Source: a virus. Taken from it: 30,071 nt of DNA. This document shows, one piece after another, positions 1-5,954 of this stretch (position 1 is the first letter of the stretch; each line of letters begins with the position of its first letter). The stretch is taken from the IMG/VR virus record IMGVR_UViG_3300025108_000247, positions 1 to 30,071 of that record; one strand, 5' to 3'. The position numbers and the translations under genes were made by a program. The notes beneath the pieces were generated by a model. It saw only the letters and a program-made list of their open reading frames with translations, was not told the origin of the DNA and made no database searches.

Positions 1-2
1 AA

Positions 3-215
3 AGAATATTACCTATAAAATATACACCTGATTTTATTGGTGATGATTTTATAATTGAAACAAAAGGTAGAGCTAATGAATCTTTTCCAATGCGTTGGAA
101 ACTATTTAAACAATTAGTTATGCGACAATTTCCTAACGTAACATTATATAAACCACAAAATCAAGCAGAATGCGACAGAACCGTTCAGTTGATCCTAAAC
201 AAGCAAAAAGGATAG
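3..215 (+). CDS. T7 endonuclease I-like Holliday junction resolvase (C-terminal part)
   Basis: The open frame enters from the left window edge and ends at the TAG at 213-215, so only the last 70 residues are visible. The fragment contains YTPDF followed nine residues after the Asp by ETKG. This matches the PD-(D/E)XK active site of T7 gp3 endonuclease I, where D55, E65 and K67 bind the catalytic metal. The family resolves branched DNA and breaks host DNA during phage replication and packaging. After the active site the fragment is rich in aromatic and basic residues, as expected. The catalytic Glu of the N-terminal part (E20 in T7) lies outside the window. The gene overlaps the next small gene by 46 bases, typical of a compact phage early operon. 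The call rests on motif spacing alone, and other PD-(D/E)XK nucleases are possible. Confidence 0.7.
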   Translation, partial: RILPIKYTPDFIGDDFIIETKGRANESFPMRWKLFKQLVMRQFPNVTLYKPQNQAECDRTVQLILNKQKG

Positions 216-343
216 CAAGACAAAAATATGCCGAACGACAGATCGAAAAGTTTATTAAATGGAGTTGGGAAGTACGAGGCAAAATTAAATATAACGAACT
301 TGTTGAAATACAAGATAAATATAACATAAAATGCTATGGCTAG
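170..343 (+). CDS. small basic phage protein, 57 residues, unknown function
   Basis: This short frame starts at the ATG at 170, inside the end of the resolvase gene, and stops at the TAG at 341-343. The product is basic and probably helical in its first half (Lys, Arg, Ala, Gln-rich). It contains a W-x-W pair around residues 31-33 and a C-terminal KCYG. No known domain is recognised. It sits in a chain of overlapping tiny genes that leads into the ribonucleotide reductase module, and its stop overlaps the start region of the next gene by eight bases, which suggests translational coupling. The gene call is supported by this overlap chain and by phage-like composition, not by homology that I can prove. 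Confidence 0.5.
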   Translation: MRQNRSVDPKQAKRIARQKYAERQIEKFIKWSWEVRGKIKYNELVEIQDKYNIKCYG

Positions 344-470
344 ACTAGTTATAGGAAACTATAAAACAAATACAAAGAAAAAAAGACCTGGTGTACACGC
401 TAAGTCTAAATCAAGTAACATTAAACAAAGTAAAAATTATGTCAAAAAATACAGAGGACAAGGGCGTTAA
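336..470 (+). CDS. small very basic protein, 44 residues (KKRPGVHAKSKSS-type)
   Basis: The frame starts at the ATG at 336 and ends with TAA at 468-470. The product carries a run of Lys and Arg, the segment KKRPGVHAKSKSS, and the ending YVKKYRGQGR. Small proteins of this pattern recur in marine tailed phages to my knowledge, with no established function. The charge would suit nucleic acid binding, which is inference. The gene overlaps its upstream neighbour by eight bases and its downstream neighbour by 32 bases. The Ser/Lys/Asn-rich middle has no hydrophobic core, so it may be disordered. Confidence 0.6.
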   Translation: MARLVIGNYKTNTKKKRPGVHAKSKSSNIKQSKNYVKKYRGQGR

Positions 471-600
471 AGGTTGGACTATATCCATTGGGTTTTATCC
501 TGGTATATTGTTCGGTGCTAGAAGCTACGTTGAAAAAGATATGACTACACACGTTATATATCTGCCTTTTGTAGACTTAGCAATTGAAATATATAGATAA
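439..600 (+). CDS. small conserved-type phage protein, 53 residues, unknown function
   Basis: The reading frame is open from 391, but I place the start at the ATG at 439 (MSKNTEDKG). The upstream 16 codons overlap the preceding gene and look unlike protein, while the rest is compact and amphipathic. The product contains GWTISIGFYPGILFG followed by a short acidic turn and THVIYLPFVDLAIEI, a pattern of alternating hydrophobic strands. It has no predicted leader peptide and no catalytic motif that I recognise. Similar small proteins occur near ribonucleotide reductase genes in marine phages as far as I recall. The TAA stop shares its last base with the nrdB ATG (TAATG at 598-602), so the two genes are probably translationally coupled. 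Confidence 0.65.
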   Translation: MSKNTEDKGVKGWTISIGFYPGILFGARSYVEKDMTTHVIYLPFVDLAIEIYR

Positions 601-1568
601 TGGGATTATTTAATGAGCGCATTGCGTACAAACCGTTTGAGTACCCTGAGTATTATACAGAAGGTTGGTTAAAACAAGCACAAGCATTTTGGTTGCATAC
701 TGAGATACCAATGCAAGGTGATTTTAAAGACTGGAACGAAAAGCTTACACCAGAAGAGAAAAACCTAGTAGGTAATATACTTTTAGGTTTTGCTCAAACA
801 GAGTGTGCTGTTTCAGATTACTGGACACAAAAAGTCGTATCATGGTTTCCTAAACACGAAATACAGCAAATGGCCATGATGTTTGGATCACAAGAAACAA
901 TACACGCTGTAGCTTATAGTTATTTAAATGAAACACTTGGTCTTGAAGATTACGAAGCCTTTTTACATGAGCCTGCAACTGCTGAAAGGTTTGATAACCT
1001 GGTTGCTTATGGTGGGACAAACACTGTTGGTATTGGCAAGTCTCTTGCTGTGTTTAGCGCTTTTGCTGAAGGGGTTAGTTTATATTCTGCTTTCGCTGTA
1101 CTCTATAGCTTTCAACTAAGAAACTTATTAAAAGGTATAGGTCAGCAAATGAAATGGTCAGTAAGAGACGAATCTTTACATAGTAAAATGGGTTGTAAGT
1201 TGTTTAGACAAATGTGTTCTGAAAACGAACAACTATTAAATCTGTGTAGATTAGATATTATAAACGCTGCAGAGACAATGGTTAAGCTAGAGACTAAATA
1301 CATTAATAAGATGTTTGAAATGGGTGACATTGAAGGCATCAGAGCTAATGATCTTAAACATTTTATAAAGAAAAGAGCAAATGAAAAACTGGTTGAACTT
1401 GGATATAAAGATTTGGAATCGCATTTCAAATATGACAAGATGGCAGCAGCTAATCTTGATTGGTTCTATCATCTTACCGGCGGGGTCACTCATACTGATT
1501 TTTTCGCGCTTAGGCCGACAGATTACTCGAAAGCTGGTGAAGGAGAGGACTTTGAGGATATTTGGTAA
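600..1568 (+). CDS. nrdB: ribonucleoside-diphosphate reductase, class I beta subunit
   Basis: This 322-residue protein is the radical-generating subunit of class I ribonucleotide reductase, which supplies deoxyribonucleotides for phage DNA synthesis. The ferritin-like metal site is visible: E68, E99 and H102 (ETIH), E157 (FAEG), and E191 and H194 (RDESLH). Y106 lies seven residues after E99, matching the radical Tyr122 of the E. coli enzyme. The first ligand position holds Glu (E68) where E. coli has Asp84. The C-terminus ends EDFEDIW, a short acidic, aromatic tail of the kind that docks to the alpha subunit. The start overlaps the previous stop (TAATG). nrdA lies downstream but is separated from nrdB by three other genes. 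The length is slightly shorter than the bacterial subunit (about 375 residues), as is common in phages. Confidence 0.97.
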   Translation: MGLFNERIAYKPFEYPEYYTEGWLKQAQAFWLHTEIPMQGDFKDWNEKLTPEEKNLVGNILLGFAQTECAVSDYWTQKVVSWFPKHEIQQMAMMFGSQETIHAVAYSYLNETLGLEDYEAFLHEPATAERFDNLVAYGGTNTVGIGKSLAVFSAFAEGVSLYSAFAVLYSFQLRNLLKGIGQQMKWSVRDESLHSKMGCKLFRQMCSENEQLLNLCRLDIINAAETMVKLETKYINKMFEMGDIEGIRANDLKHFIKKRANEKLVELGYKDLESHFKYDKMAAANLDWFYHLTGGVTHTDFFALRPTDYSKAGEGEDFEDIW

Positions 1569-1596
1569 TTTAAATTTAAAAGAAGAGGATATTTGG
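1554..1596 (+). repeat. 12-bp direct repeat at the nrdB / oxygenase gene junction
   Basis: GAGGATATTTGG occurs at 1554-1565, where it encodes the last residues of NrdB (EDIW), and again at 1585-1596, just before the GTG start of the next gene. The copies are 31 bases apart. The second copy, read in a different frame, again gives EEDIW after a short low-complexity stretch. The repeat marks the exact boundary between the nrdB gene and a much more AT-rich gene, so it could be a scar of cassette insertion. It also supplies the purine-rich AGAGGA in front of the GTG. Confidence 0.7.
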
Positions 1597-1597
1597 C

Positions 1598-2170
1598 GTG
1601 ATTTATATAGTTGATGATTTTTTACCAAAAAACTTATTTAAAGAACTTTTAACATACTGTGATAAGTTTGAAGAATTTAAAACTCCTGGTAAATCTTTTT
1701 GGATTAAAGAATTACCAGATGATTTTGTTAATTTTTTTAAAAACAAAATAGAGAAAGTAGAAGGTAGAAAAATAAAAAATATATTATGTTTTTTACGTGA
1801 AGCTAAAAAAAACCAAGATAATACTTGGAGAATACATAATGACACAATAATAAACGGCGAAAAACCAGATAGAGCTATTGTTTATTATATTAAAGCTAAT
1901 GAAAAACAACTTAATGGAACTGCTTTTTGGAACCACGAAACATATGGTGATAAATATATTCAAAGTGATTCTGTAGAGTTTAATAGGATGTTGACAGAAG
2001 ATGCTGAAAATATTTCAAAATGGTCGTTAAGATCTGTTGTTGGTTATAAACCTAATAGGTTGTTATCATATCCTTGTGAGTATTTTCATAGTAAATATCC
2101 AAATGAATATAACAATAAAAGAATAGTATTAGTAATGTTTTATAAATATGAAGGGACAGAAACAAAGTAG
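1598..2170 (+). CDS. 2-oxoglutarate/Fe(II)-dependent oxygenase-like protein (prolyl hydroxylase type)
   Basis: The 190-residue product fits the Fe(II)/2-oxoglutarate dioxygenase fold. The N-terminus IVDDFLP is the usual first strand. The iron ligands are H80 and D82 (RIHNDT) and H164 (YFHSKYP), with R175 eleven residues later as the likely 2-oxoglutarate anchor. GTAFWNH around residues 107-113 is also typical. Such phage proteins are thought to hydroxylate a protein side chain or a nucleobase, but the substrate is unknown. I use the GTG at 1598: it is preceded by AGAAGAGGA at a suitable distance and begins directly at the conserved strand. The gene is far more AT-rich than its neighbours. A hand count of 1621-1800 gives about 21 percent G+C, against about 47 percent for 2941-3060 in nrdA. 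This suggests separate acquisition. Confidence 0.82.
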   Translation: MIYIVDDFLPKNLFKELLTYCDKFEEFKTPGKSFWIKELPDDFVNFFKNKIEKVEGRKIKNILCFLREAKKNQDNTWRIHNDTIINGEKPDRAIVYYIKANEKQLNGTAFWNHETYGDKYIQSDSVEFNRMLTEDAENISKWSLRSVVGYKPNRLLSYPCEYFHSKYPNEYNNKRIVLVMFYKYEGTETK

Positions 2171-2384
2171 AACAGATGCGTTAGAAAAACGTATGGCCGC
2201 TGTTACAAATGTATTACAGCAATTAATAAACGAAATTGATAACTTAAAAACAATGACACTTGGTAATTACTCTTTAACAAAGCATTTACCAGGTTACGAT
2301 GAAGCTATTGAAAAGTTAAAAGAAGAGAATGAGAAAATGCAACAAGTGTCAGAAAAAGAGGCCAAACTGGAAATTCCTGACTAA
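2148..2384 (+). CDS. small coiled-coil protein, 78 residues, unknown function
   Basis: The start is the ATG at 2148, overlapping the end of the oxygenase gene by 23 bases. The product begins with a basic KGQKQSRTDALEKR stretch and continues as heptad-like helices, for example VTNVLQQLINEIDNLKTM, followed by a second charged helix with EKLKEENEKM. It looks like a short dimerising coiled coil with no enzyme motif. Proteins of this size and layout occur in marine phage nucleotide-metabolism regions as far as I recall, but their role is not known. Its last 56 bases also encode the beginning of the next gene in another frame. Confidence 0.65.
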   Translation: MKGQKQSRTDALEKRMAAVTNVLQQLINEIDNLKTMTLGNYSLTKHLPGYDEAIEKLKEENEKMQQVSEKEAKLEIPD

Positions 2385-2676
2385 CGATAAAAAAACTTGT
2401 AAAAAATGCGAGTATAGGTTCAAGCAAAGGTTGCTTAGACTACTTGTACATGACAAAAGACTTTCAGCAGCAGAACGTATAGCTGGTCGTCTAGGGTATA
2501 TGGGGACGGCGTTTATGATGACGTCTCCCCATTTGTTACCTGAAACAATTGGTGTAGTTACATACATAATAGCAGGTGTTATTTCAATACCTCAAGTATT
2601 TGTAGCTAAACAATGGAACTTAGTAGCGGTTAATTTAAACGTAGCAATAGCCTACACAATATTATATTTTTCATAA
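2329..2676 (+). CDS. zinc-ribbon plus membrane-segment protein, 115 residues
   Basis: The product starts with two CxxC pairs, C4/C7 and C24/C27, spaced by 16 residues in a basic context, which is a classic Cys4 zinc ribbon. After a basic linker (residues 28-44) come hydrophobic segments at about 53-71, 74-93 and 97-114, so a cytoplasmic zinc knob anchored by two or three membrane helices is likely. The third segment begins with SIPQ and contains a later Lys and Asn, which faintly recalls PQ-loop or SemiSWEET transporters. That is speculation. The ATG at 2329 lies inside the preceding gene, a 56-base overlap. It is required to include the Cys pairs, so I keep it. The TAA stop abuts the nrdA ATG directly. 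Confidence 0.65.
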   Translation: MRKCNKCQKKRPNWKFLTNDKKTCKKCEYRFKQRLLRLLVHDKRLSAAERIAGRLGYMGTAFMMTSPHLLPETIGVVTYIIAGVISIPQVFVAKQWNLVAVNLNVAIAYTILYFS

Positions 2677-4398
2677 ATGTGGAACGATGAATGGATTAAA
2701 GGAAAGGATTACCCAGAGTGGGGTGATACCGAAGTGTATAAAAAAACTATCGCCGGGGGTTATCTTCTTGATGGCGAATCTCCTAGTGATGCTTATTGGC
2801 GTGTTGCTAATACTGTGGGGAGGCGTTTATCTCGCCCTGAGTTAGCAGAAACTTTTTACGATTATATATGGAAAGGTTGGTTATGTCTAGCCTCACCTGT
2901 GCTTTCTAATACAGGTACTGATCGCGGTTTACCGATTAGTTGTTTTGGTATAGACGTAGCTGACTCAATACAAGATATAGGAGGTAAAAATTTAGAAATG
3001 ATGCTACTCGCTAAGCACGGCGGTGGAGTTGGTATCGGAGTTAATATGATCAGACCCGCTGGCGCTAAAATTACAGGCAATGGAACATCAGACGGAGTCG
3101 TACCTTTCTGCAAAATATATGACTCAACAATTCTTGCAACTAATCAAGGAAGCGTACGCAGAGGAGCCGCATCGGTTAATATCAATATTGAACACGACGA
3201 TTTTGAAGAGTGGCTTGAGATTAGAGAACCTAAAGGAGATGTCAACAGACAATCGCTTAATCTACATCAGTGCGCAGTTGTGGGTGATAAGTTTATGCGT
3301 AAACTTGAACAAGGAGATGCGCAAGCTAGAGATCGATGGAGTAAACTACTTAGAAAACGAAAAGCAACTGGAGAACCGTATATTATGTTTAAAGGAAATG
3401 TTAACAAAGCAAATCCAAAAGCATATAAAGAAAACGGATTAAAAGTACATATGACAAACATATGTAGTGAAATAACATTACATACAGATGAATCACACAG
3501 CTTTGTTTGCTGTTTATCATCTTTAAACCTAGCAAAATATGAAGAGTGGAAAGGTACTAATCTTATATACGACGCCATTTGGTTTCTTGACGGAGTTATG
3601 GAAGAATTTATTCAAAGGGCCAAAGGCCTTCGAGGTTTCGAAAACAGTGTTCGTTCTGCGCAGAAGGGAAGGGCTCTTGGTTTGGGAGTACTCGGATGGC
3701 ATACATATCTCCAAGAAAATGGCCTTCCTTTCGAAGGTTTATTATCTCAGTTTGAAACTAGGAAGATTTTTTCACAAATTAAAATCGAAAGCGAACGAGC
3801 CTCTATGGATCTTGCTGAGGCATACGGCGAGCCTCTTTGGTGTGCTGGCACTGGTATGCGTAACACTCATCTTAGGGCCATTGCTCCTACTGTGTCTAAT
3901 AGTAAGCTTAGTGGTAATGTCAGTCCTGGTATTGAGCCTTGGGCCGCTAATGTTTTCACTGAACAAAGTGCGAAGGGTACGTTCATTAGGAAAAATCCAA
4001 CGTTAGAACAATGTTTAGAAGATGCTGGTTTAAATAATAATGATGTTTGGAATAAGATACTTGAAGACGGAGGATCAGTACAAGATATAGACGCTTTAGA
4101 CGATGTGTTAATTGGTGATCATGATATTCCTTTAAAAGAAGTGTTTAAAACTTTTAAAGAAATAAATCAATTAGAGCTTGTTAATCAAGCTGGTTTACGC
4201 CAACAATATATTGATCAATCAGTAAGTTTGAATTTAGCTTTTCCTTCTGAAGCAACTCCTAAGTGGATTAATAAAGTTCATTTTGATGCTTGGAAAAAAG
4301 GTGTTAAAACTTTGTATTATACTAGAACTGAATCTGTATTGCGAGGAGATATTGCTGCTAAAGCAATGGATGAAGATTGTGTAGCTTGTGACGGATAA
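2677..4398 (+). CDS. nrdA: ribonucleoside-diphosphate reductase, class I alpha subunit without ATP-cone
   Basis: This 573-residue catalytic subunit reduces ribonucleotides with the radical provided by NrdB. Active-site residues are visible: C89 (ISCFG) and C278 (FVCCL) as the redox pair, and N261, C263 and E265 (NICSE) as the radical cysteine triad. Y547 and Y548 (LYYTR) form the radical-transfer pair, and C568 and C571 (DCVAC) form the C-terminal shuttle. The effector loop region (NQGSVRRGAASVNI) and the substrate phosphate region (APTVSNSKLSGNVSPGIEP) are intact. It is about 190 residues shorter than E. coli NrdA, and the N-terminal ATP-cone is absent, so overall dATP shut-off is probably lost. 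The first two thirds are notably richer in G+C than the last third. It is the last + strand gene before the terminator. Confidence 0.97.
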   Translation: MWNDEWIKGKDYPEWGDTEVYKKTIAGGYLLDGESPSDAYWRVANTVGRRLSRPELAETFYDYIWKGWLCLASPVLSNTGTDRGLPISCFGIDVADSIQDIGGKNLEMMLLAKHGGGVGIGVNMIRPAGAKITGNGTSDGVVPFCKIYDSTILATNQGSVRRGAASVNINIEHDDFEEWLEIREPKGDVNRQSLNLHQCAVVGDKFMRKLEQGDAQARDRWSKLLRKRKATGEPYIMFKGNVNKANPKAYKENGLKVHMTNICSEITLHTDESHSFVCCLSSLNLAKYEEWKGTNLIYDAIWFLDGVMEEFIQRAKGLRGFENSVRSAQKGRALGLGVLGWHTYLQENGLPFEGLLSQFETRKIFSQIKIESERASMDLAEAYGEPLWCAGTGMRNTHLRAIAPTVSNSKLSGNVSPGIEPWAANVFTEQSAKGTFIRKNPTLEQCLEDAGLNNNDVWNKILEDGGSVQDIDALDDVLIGDHDIPLKEVFKTFKEINQLELVNQAGLRQQYIDQSVSLNLAFPSEATPKWINKVHFDAWKKGVKTLYYTRTESVLRGDIAAKAMDEDCVACDG

Positions 4399-4433
4399 TT
4401 ATGCTATACACGTATGATACATAGTGTGTAATT

Positions 4434-4465
4434 AAAAAAGGGGACCTCATTTGAGATCCCCTTTC
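4434..4465. terminator. bidirectional intrinsic terminator between convergent operons
   Basis: The arm GGGGACCTC (4440-4448) pairs with GAGATCCCC (4453-4461) around a four-base ATTT loop, with one C-A mismatch. It is preceded by six A (4434-4439) and followed by a short T run, so the stem can be extended by A-T pairs and the element can work in both directions. It lies 36 bases after the nrdA stop and between the two convergent gene blocks, exactly where such an element is expected. Confidence 0.85.
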
Positions 4466-4500
4466 TTGGTTACAGGAACTTTTAGGTATGGTACGCCTAT

Positions 4501-4587
4501 TTATTTATGTTCCTTATATTTTTTAAACATTAGTTTATACAGTAAACTATTCCAAGCTCCTTGTAGTTTGTCTATTATTTTCCGCAT
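4501..4587 (-). CDS. possible 28-residue basic peptide at the end of the late operon
   Basis: A short frame starts at the ATG at 4587 inside the end of the preceding gene (13-base overlap) and ends with TAA at 4501. The product MRKIIDKLQGAWNSLLYKL plus a Lys-rich tail could form one amphipathic helix with a basic end. It continues the pattern of overlapping tiny genes in this region and fills most of the space before the terminator. There is no homology evidence. It could be a chance frame, so the call is tentative. Confidence 0.4.
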   Translation of the reverse strand: MRKIIDKLQGAWNSLLYKLMFKKYKEHK

Positions 4588-4841
4588 GGTTCCCCTGTTT
4601 TCACATTAATCCAATTTTCTTTTTCAAACCAATCACGTAGTGTTGCTCCTTTTTTGCGAGCACCTTTTACAAATGACTTGCTTGATCTTTTATACTTACC
4701 TGATTTAGCAGCGGTTTGTTTGGCTCTAATAACTTTTTCTTTTTCAGCCTTACTCATTGATCTTACCTTAGCTGCAGGTAAACAAACTTTTTTTGTACCT
4801 CCGCCTTTTACTTTTCCAGTTTTATAAAATGGTGAATTCAT
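4575..4841 (-). CDS. small basic MNSPFY protein, 88 residues (possibly DUF5872-like)
   Basis: The product starts MNSPFYKTG and is very rich in Lys, Arg, Ser and Gly. It includes CLPAAKVRSMSKAEKEKV, a KRSSKSFVKGARKKGATLRDWF stretch (residues about 53-74) and the ending EPCGK. Small proteins with this sequence pattern occur in marine phages and some large algal viruses. I associate them with DUF5872, but I cannot verify the family name. No function is known. The composition would fit a nucleic acid-binding or virion-packed protein. The start lies in an ATGA overlap with the upstream gene's stop. The first 14 bases are identical to the start of the gene beginning at 5160. Confidence 0.75.
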   Translation of the reverse strand: MNSPFYKTGKVKGGGTKKVCLPAAKVRSMSKAEKEKVIRAKQTAAKSGKYKRSSKSFVKGARKKGATLRDWFEKENWINVKTGEPCGK

Positions 4842-5002
4842 CTTCTACAATTTTGCATGTTAATAAACCAATTAGCAAGTTGCACATCTCGCTTAGTAGC
4901 TTCTTTACGTGCTTTTAATTTTTTAACTTTACTACAAGTAACGTCACCTCCATACAGTTTACTAATACGGGCTTTTAAAACTCCTCTGTATGCTTTAGCC
5001 AT
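4838..5002 (-). CDS. small basic protein, 54 residues, unknown function
   Basis: The start ATG (5002-5000) overlaps the TAA of the upstream gene (TAATG) and the stop TGA overlaps the next ATG (ATGA), so it is coupled on both sides. The product begins MAKAYRGVLKARISKLYGGD and continues with a basic helix (CSKVKKLKARKEATKRDVQ) and an amphipathic LANWFINMQ segment. It is positively charged and probably helical. No domain is recognised. The tight overlaps and the protein-like composition support it as a real gene, although it is short. Confidence 0.65.
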   Translation of the reverse strand: MAKAYRGVLKARISKLYGGDVTCSKVKKLKARKEATKRDVQLANWFINMQNCRR

Positions 5003-5160
5003 TACTTCTTTTTCTTTTTATTACCAAATTTACTCGGTCCTCCAGCTTTAGTACATCTTACTCCCCAACCAGAAGCGTAAGCACTAGGCCAAACTTTAAA
5101 CTTTTTCTTTGCTGCAGCCTTACAAGGTCCGCTTATTTTTGCGTATAATGGTGAATTCAT
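5002..5160 (-). CDS. small basic MNSPLY protein, 52 residues (possibly DUF5872-like)
   Basis: The frame starts at the ATG at 5160, which overlaps the endolysin stop (ATGA), and ends with a run of five Lys before TAA at 5002. The product reads MNSPLYAKISGPCKAAAKKK, then a W-P-SAYASGWG segment, VRCTKAGGPSKFG and the Lys tail. Two Cys (C13, C36) could pair or bind metal. Such peptides are common next to phage lysis genes in marine phages as far as I recall, with no known role. It shares the N-terminal MNSPxY with the gene starting at 4841, but the rest of the two proteins differs. Confidence 0.7.
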   Translation of the reverse strand: MNSPLYAKISGPCKAAAKKKFKVWPSAYASGWGVRCTKAGGPSKFGNKKKKK

Positions 5161-5618
5161 ATTATTGAATATTTAGTTTTTCCGTTAATTTTTTCTGCTT
5201 TTAAGCATCTTCGTCTATTTTCTTCAGGAGATACATAACTAACATGTACCCAATTAGGATTTTCATCTGTTCCAAACTCCCATATAATTTGATCAAAATC
5301 TAAATTACATTTAATATAGTCAAACATTTCTGCGTTTGTTTTATGACCATATACGTCATCTATATCGATGGCCCTACCTTCACAATGTTGTGACTTGGAA
5401 CTTCCGCCGATAGCCTTATTAAGTTCTTTACTTCTAAAAAATGAATTTATTTTTATAGGACCACCCACCCATTCACGTAAAGGTTCAAAAACATTTTCAG
5501 CTACTCCAACCATATTTGTTAATTCATACTGACTAGGATAGTTATCTATATTTTTACGTTTAGCTGTATATGATTCAGTAGCTTCACGCAGAGTTATATG
5601 ATCGCTAATTTTACTCAT
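5157..5618 (-). CDS. endolysin, M15-type D-Ala-D-Ala peptidase-like
   Basis: The 153-residue protein matches the zinc peptidase M15A-type endolysins that cut peptide cross-links in peptidoglycan. It contains SQHCEGRAIDID, giving the H78-x6-D85 zinc ligands, and WVHVSY with H125 as the third ligand. E114 in IIWEFG is a candidate catalytic base. The N-terminal part (EATESYTAKR ... FEPLREWVGGPIKINSFFRS) is the usual helix and strand leading to the active site. No signal peptide is seen, so it would need the membrane protein encoded nearby to reach the cell wall. It is the third gene of the lysis group, and its stop overlaps the next start. Confidence 0.92.
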   Translation of the reverse strand: MSKISDHITLREATESYTAKRKNIDNYPSQYELTNMVGVAENVFEPLREWVGGPIKINSFFRSKELNKAIGGSSKSQHCEGRAIDIDDVYGHKTNAEMFDYIKCNLDFDQIIWEFGTDENPNWVHVSYVSPEENRRRCLKAEKINGKTKYSII

Positions 5619-5624
5619 TTAATT

Positions 5625-5954
5625 TTATTTAGAATTATTAAAAATAACTTTTTTTATTTCAGCCTCTGTTATCTCTAGTTTAAAAGTTAAGTCAGCTGCC
5701 CATTGATAAACAACAACGTCATCTTTATATAAAATAATCACAGGTACAGAAGAAATTTTGCTTTTTAAAGTTTCGCTTTGATCTTCTAGATTAGCGTATA
5801 CGTTTTGAACACCATTAATTTTAGGTAGTTCAACTTTATTGTTTTTATTCCACTTAGCATTTATTTCTAGTAAAGTAAACTTTTGAGCATATGCAAAAGA
5901 ACAAAACAAAAATAATATTAAAGTAATTAAATTTTTCATTTTATTTTTTTTCAA
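5625..5954 (-). CDS. secreted thioredoxin-fold-like protein without CxxC
   Basis: The 109-residue product has a clear Sec leader: basic MKKNKMK, a hydrophobic core LITLILFLF, and a cleavage site after FAYA before Q. This leader style is frequent in flavobacterial exported proteins. There is no good lipobox, although a Cys lies in the hydrophobic core. The mature part has the strand pattern of a thioredoxin fold: a strand GVQNVYANLEDQ, then KSKISSVPVIILYKDDVVVYQW with a Pro in the cis-Pro position (SSVPV), then a final helix. The CxxC active site is missing, so redox activity is unlikely. It sits between a membrane protein and the endolysin, so an envelope role in lysis or entry exclusion is plausible but unproven. 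The start could also be the internal ATG at residue 6. Confidence 0.75.
   Translation of the reverse strand: MKKNKMKNLITLILFLFCSFAYAQKFTLLEINAKWNKNNKVELPKINGVQNVYANLEDQSETLKSKISSVPVIILYKDDVVVYQWAADLTFKLEITEAEIKKVIFNNSK

Noticed and set aside
391-438. Upstream ATG at 391 as start of the 53-residue protein
   Set aside because: The extra 16 codons overlap the basic 44-residue gene out of frame and look unlike the compact conserved part. The ATG at 439 begins a more natural protein.
3539-4006. 155-codon + strand frame inside nrdA
   Set aside because: nrdA has all catalytic residues through this region. The alternative frame gives a non-protein-like hydrophobic sequence.
4399-4500. tRNA or small RNA in the convergent intergenic region
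   Set aside because: No cloverleaf, anticodon arm or T-loop pattern was seen. Apart from the terminator hairpin I see nothing there.
5880-5954. Lipoprotein signal (outer spanin) in the secreted protein
   Set aside because: The Cys sits in the hydrophobic core as FLFC, not a proper lipobox, and a clear signal peptidase I site (AYA-Q) follows it.
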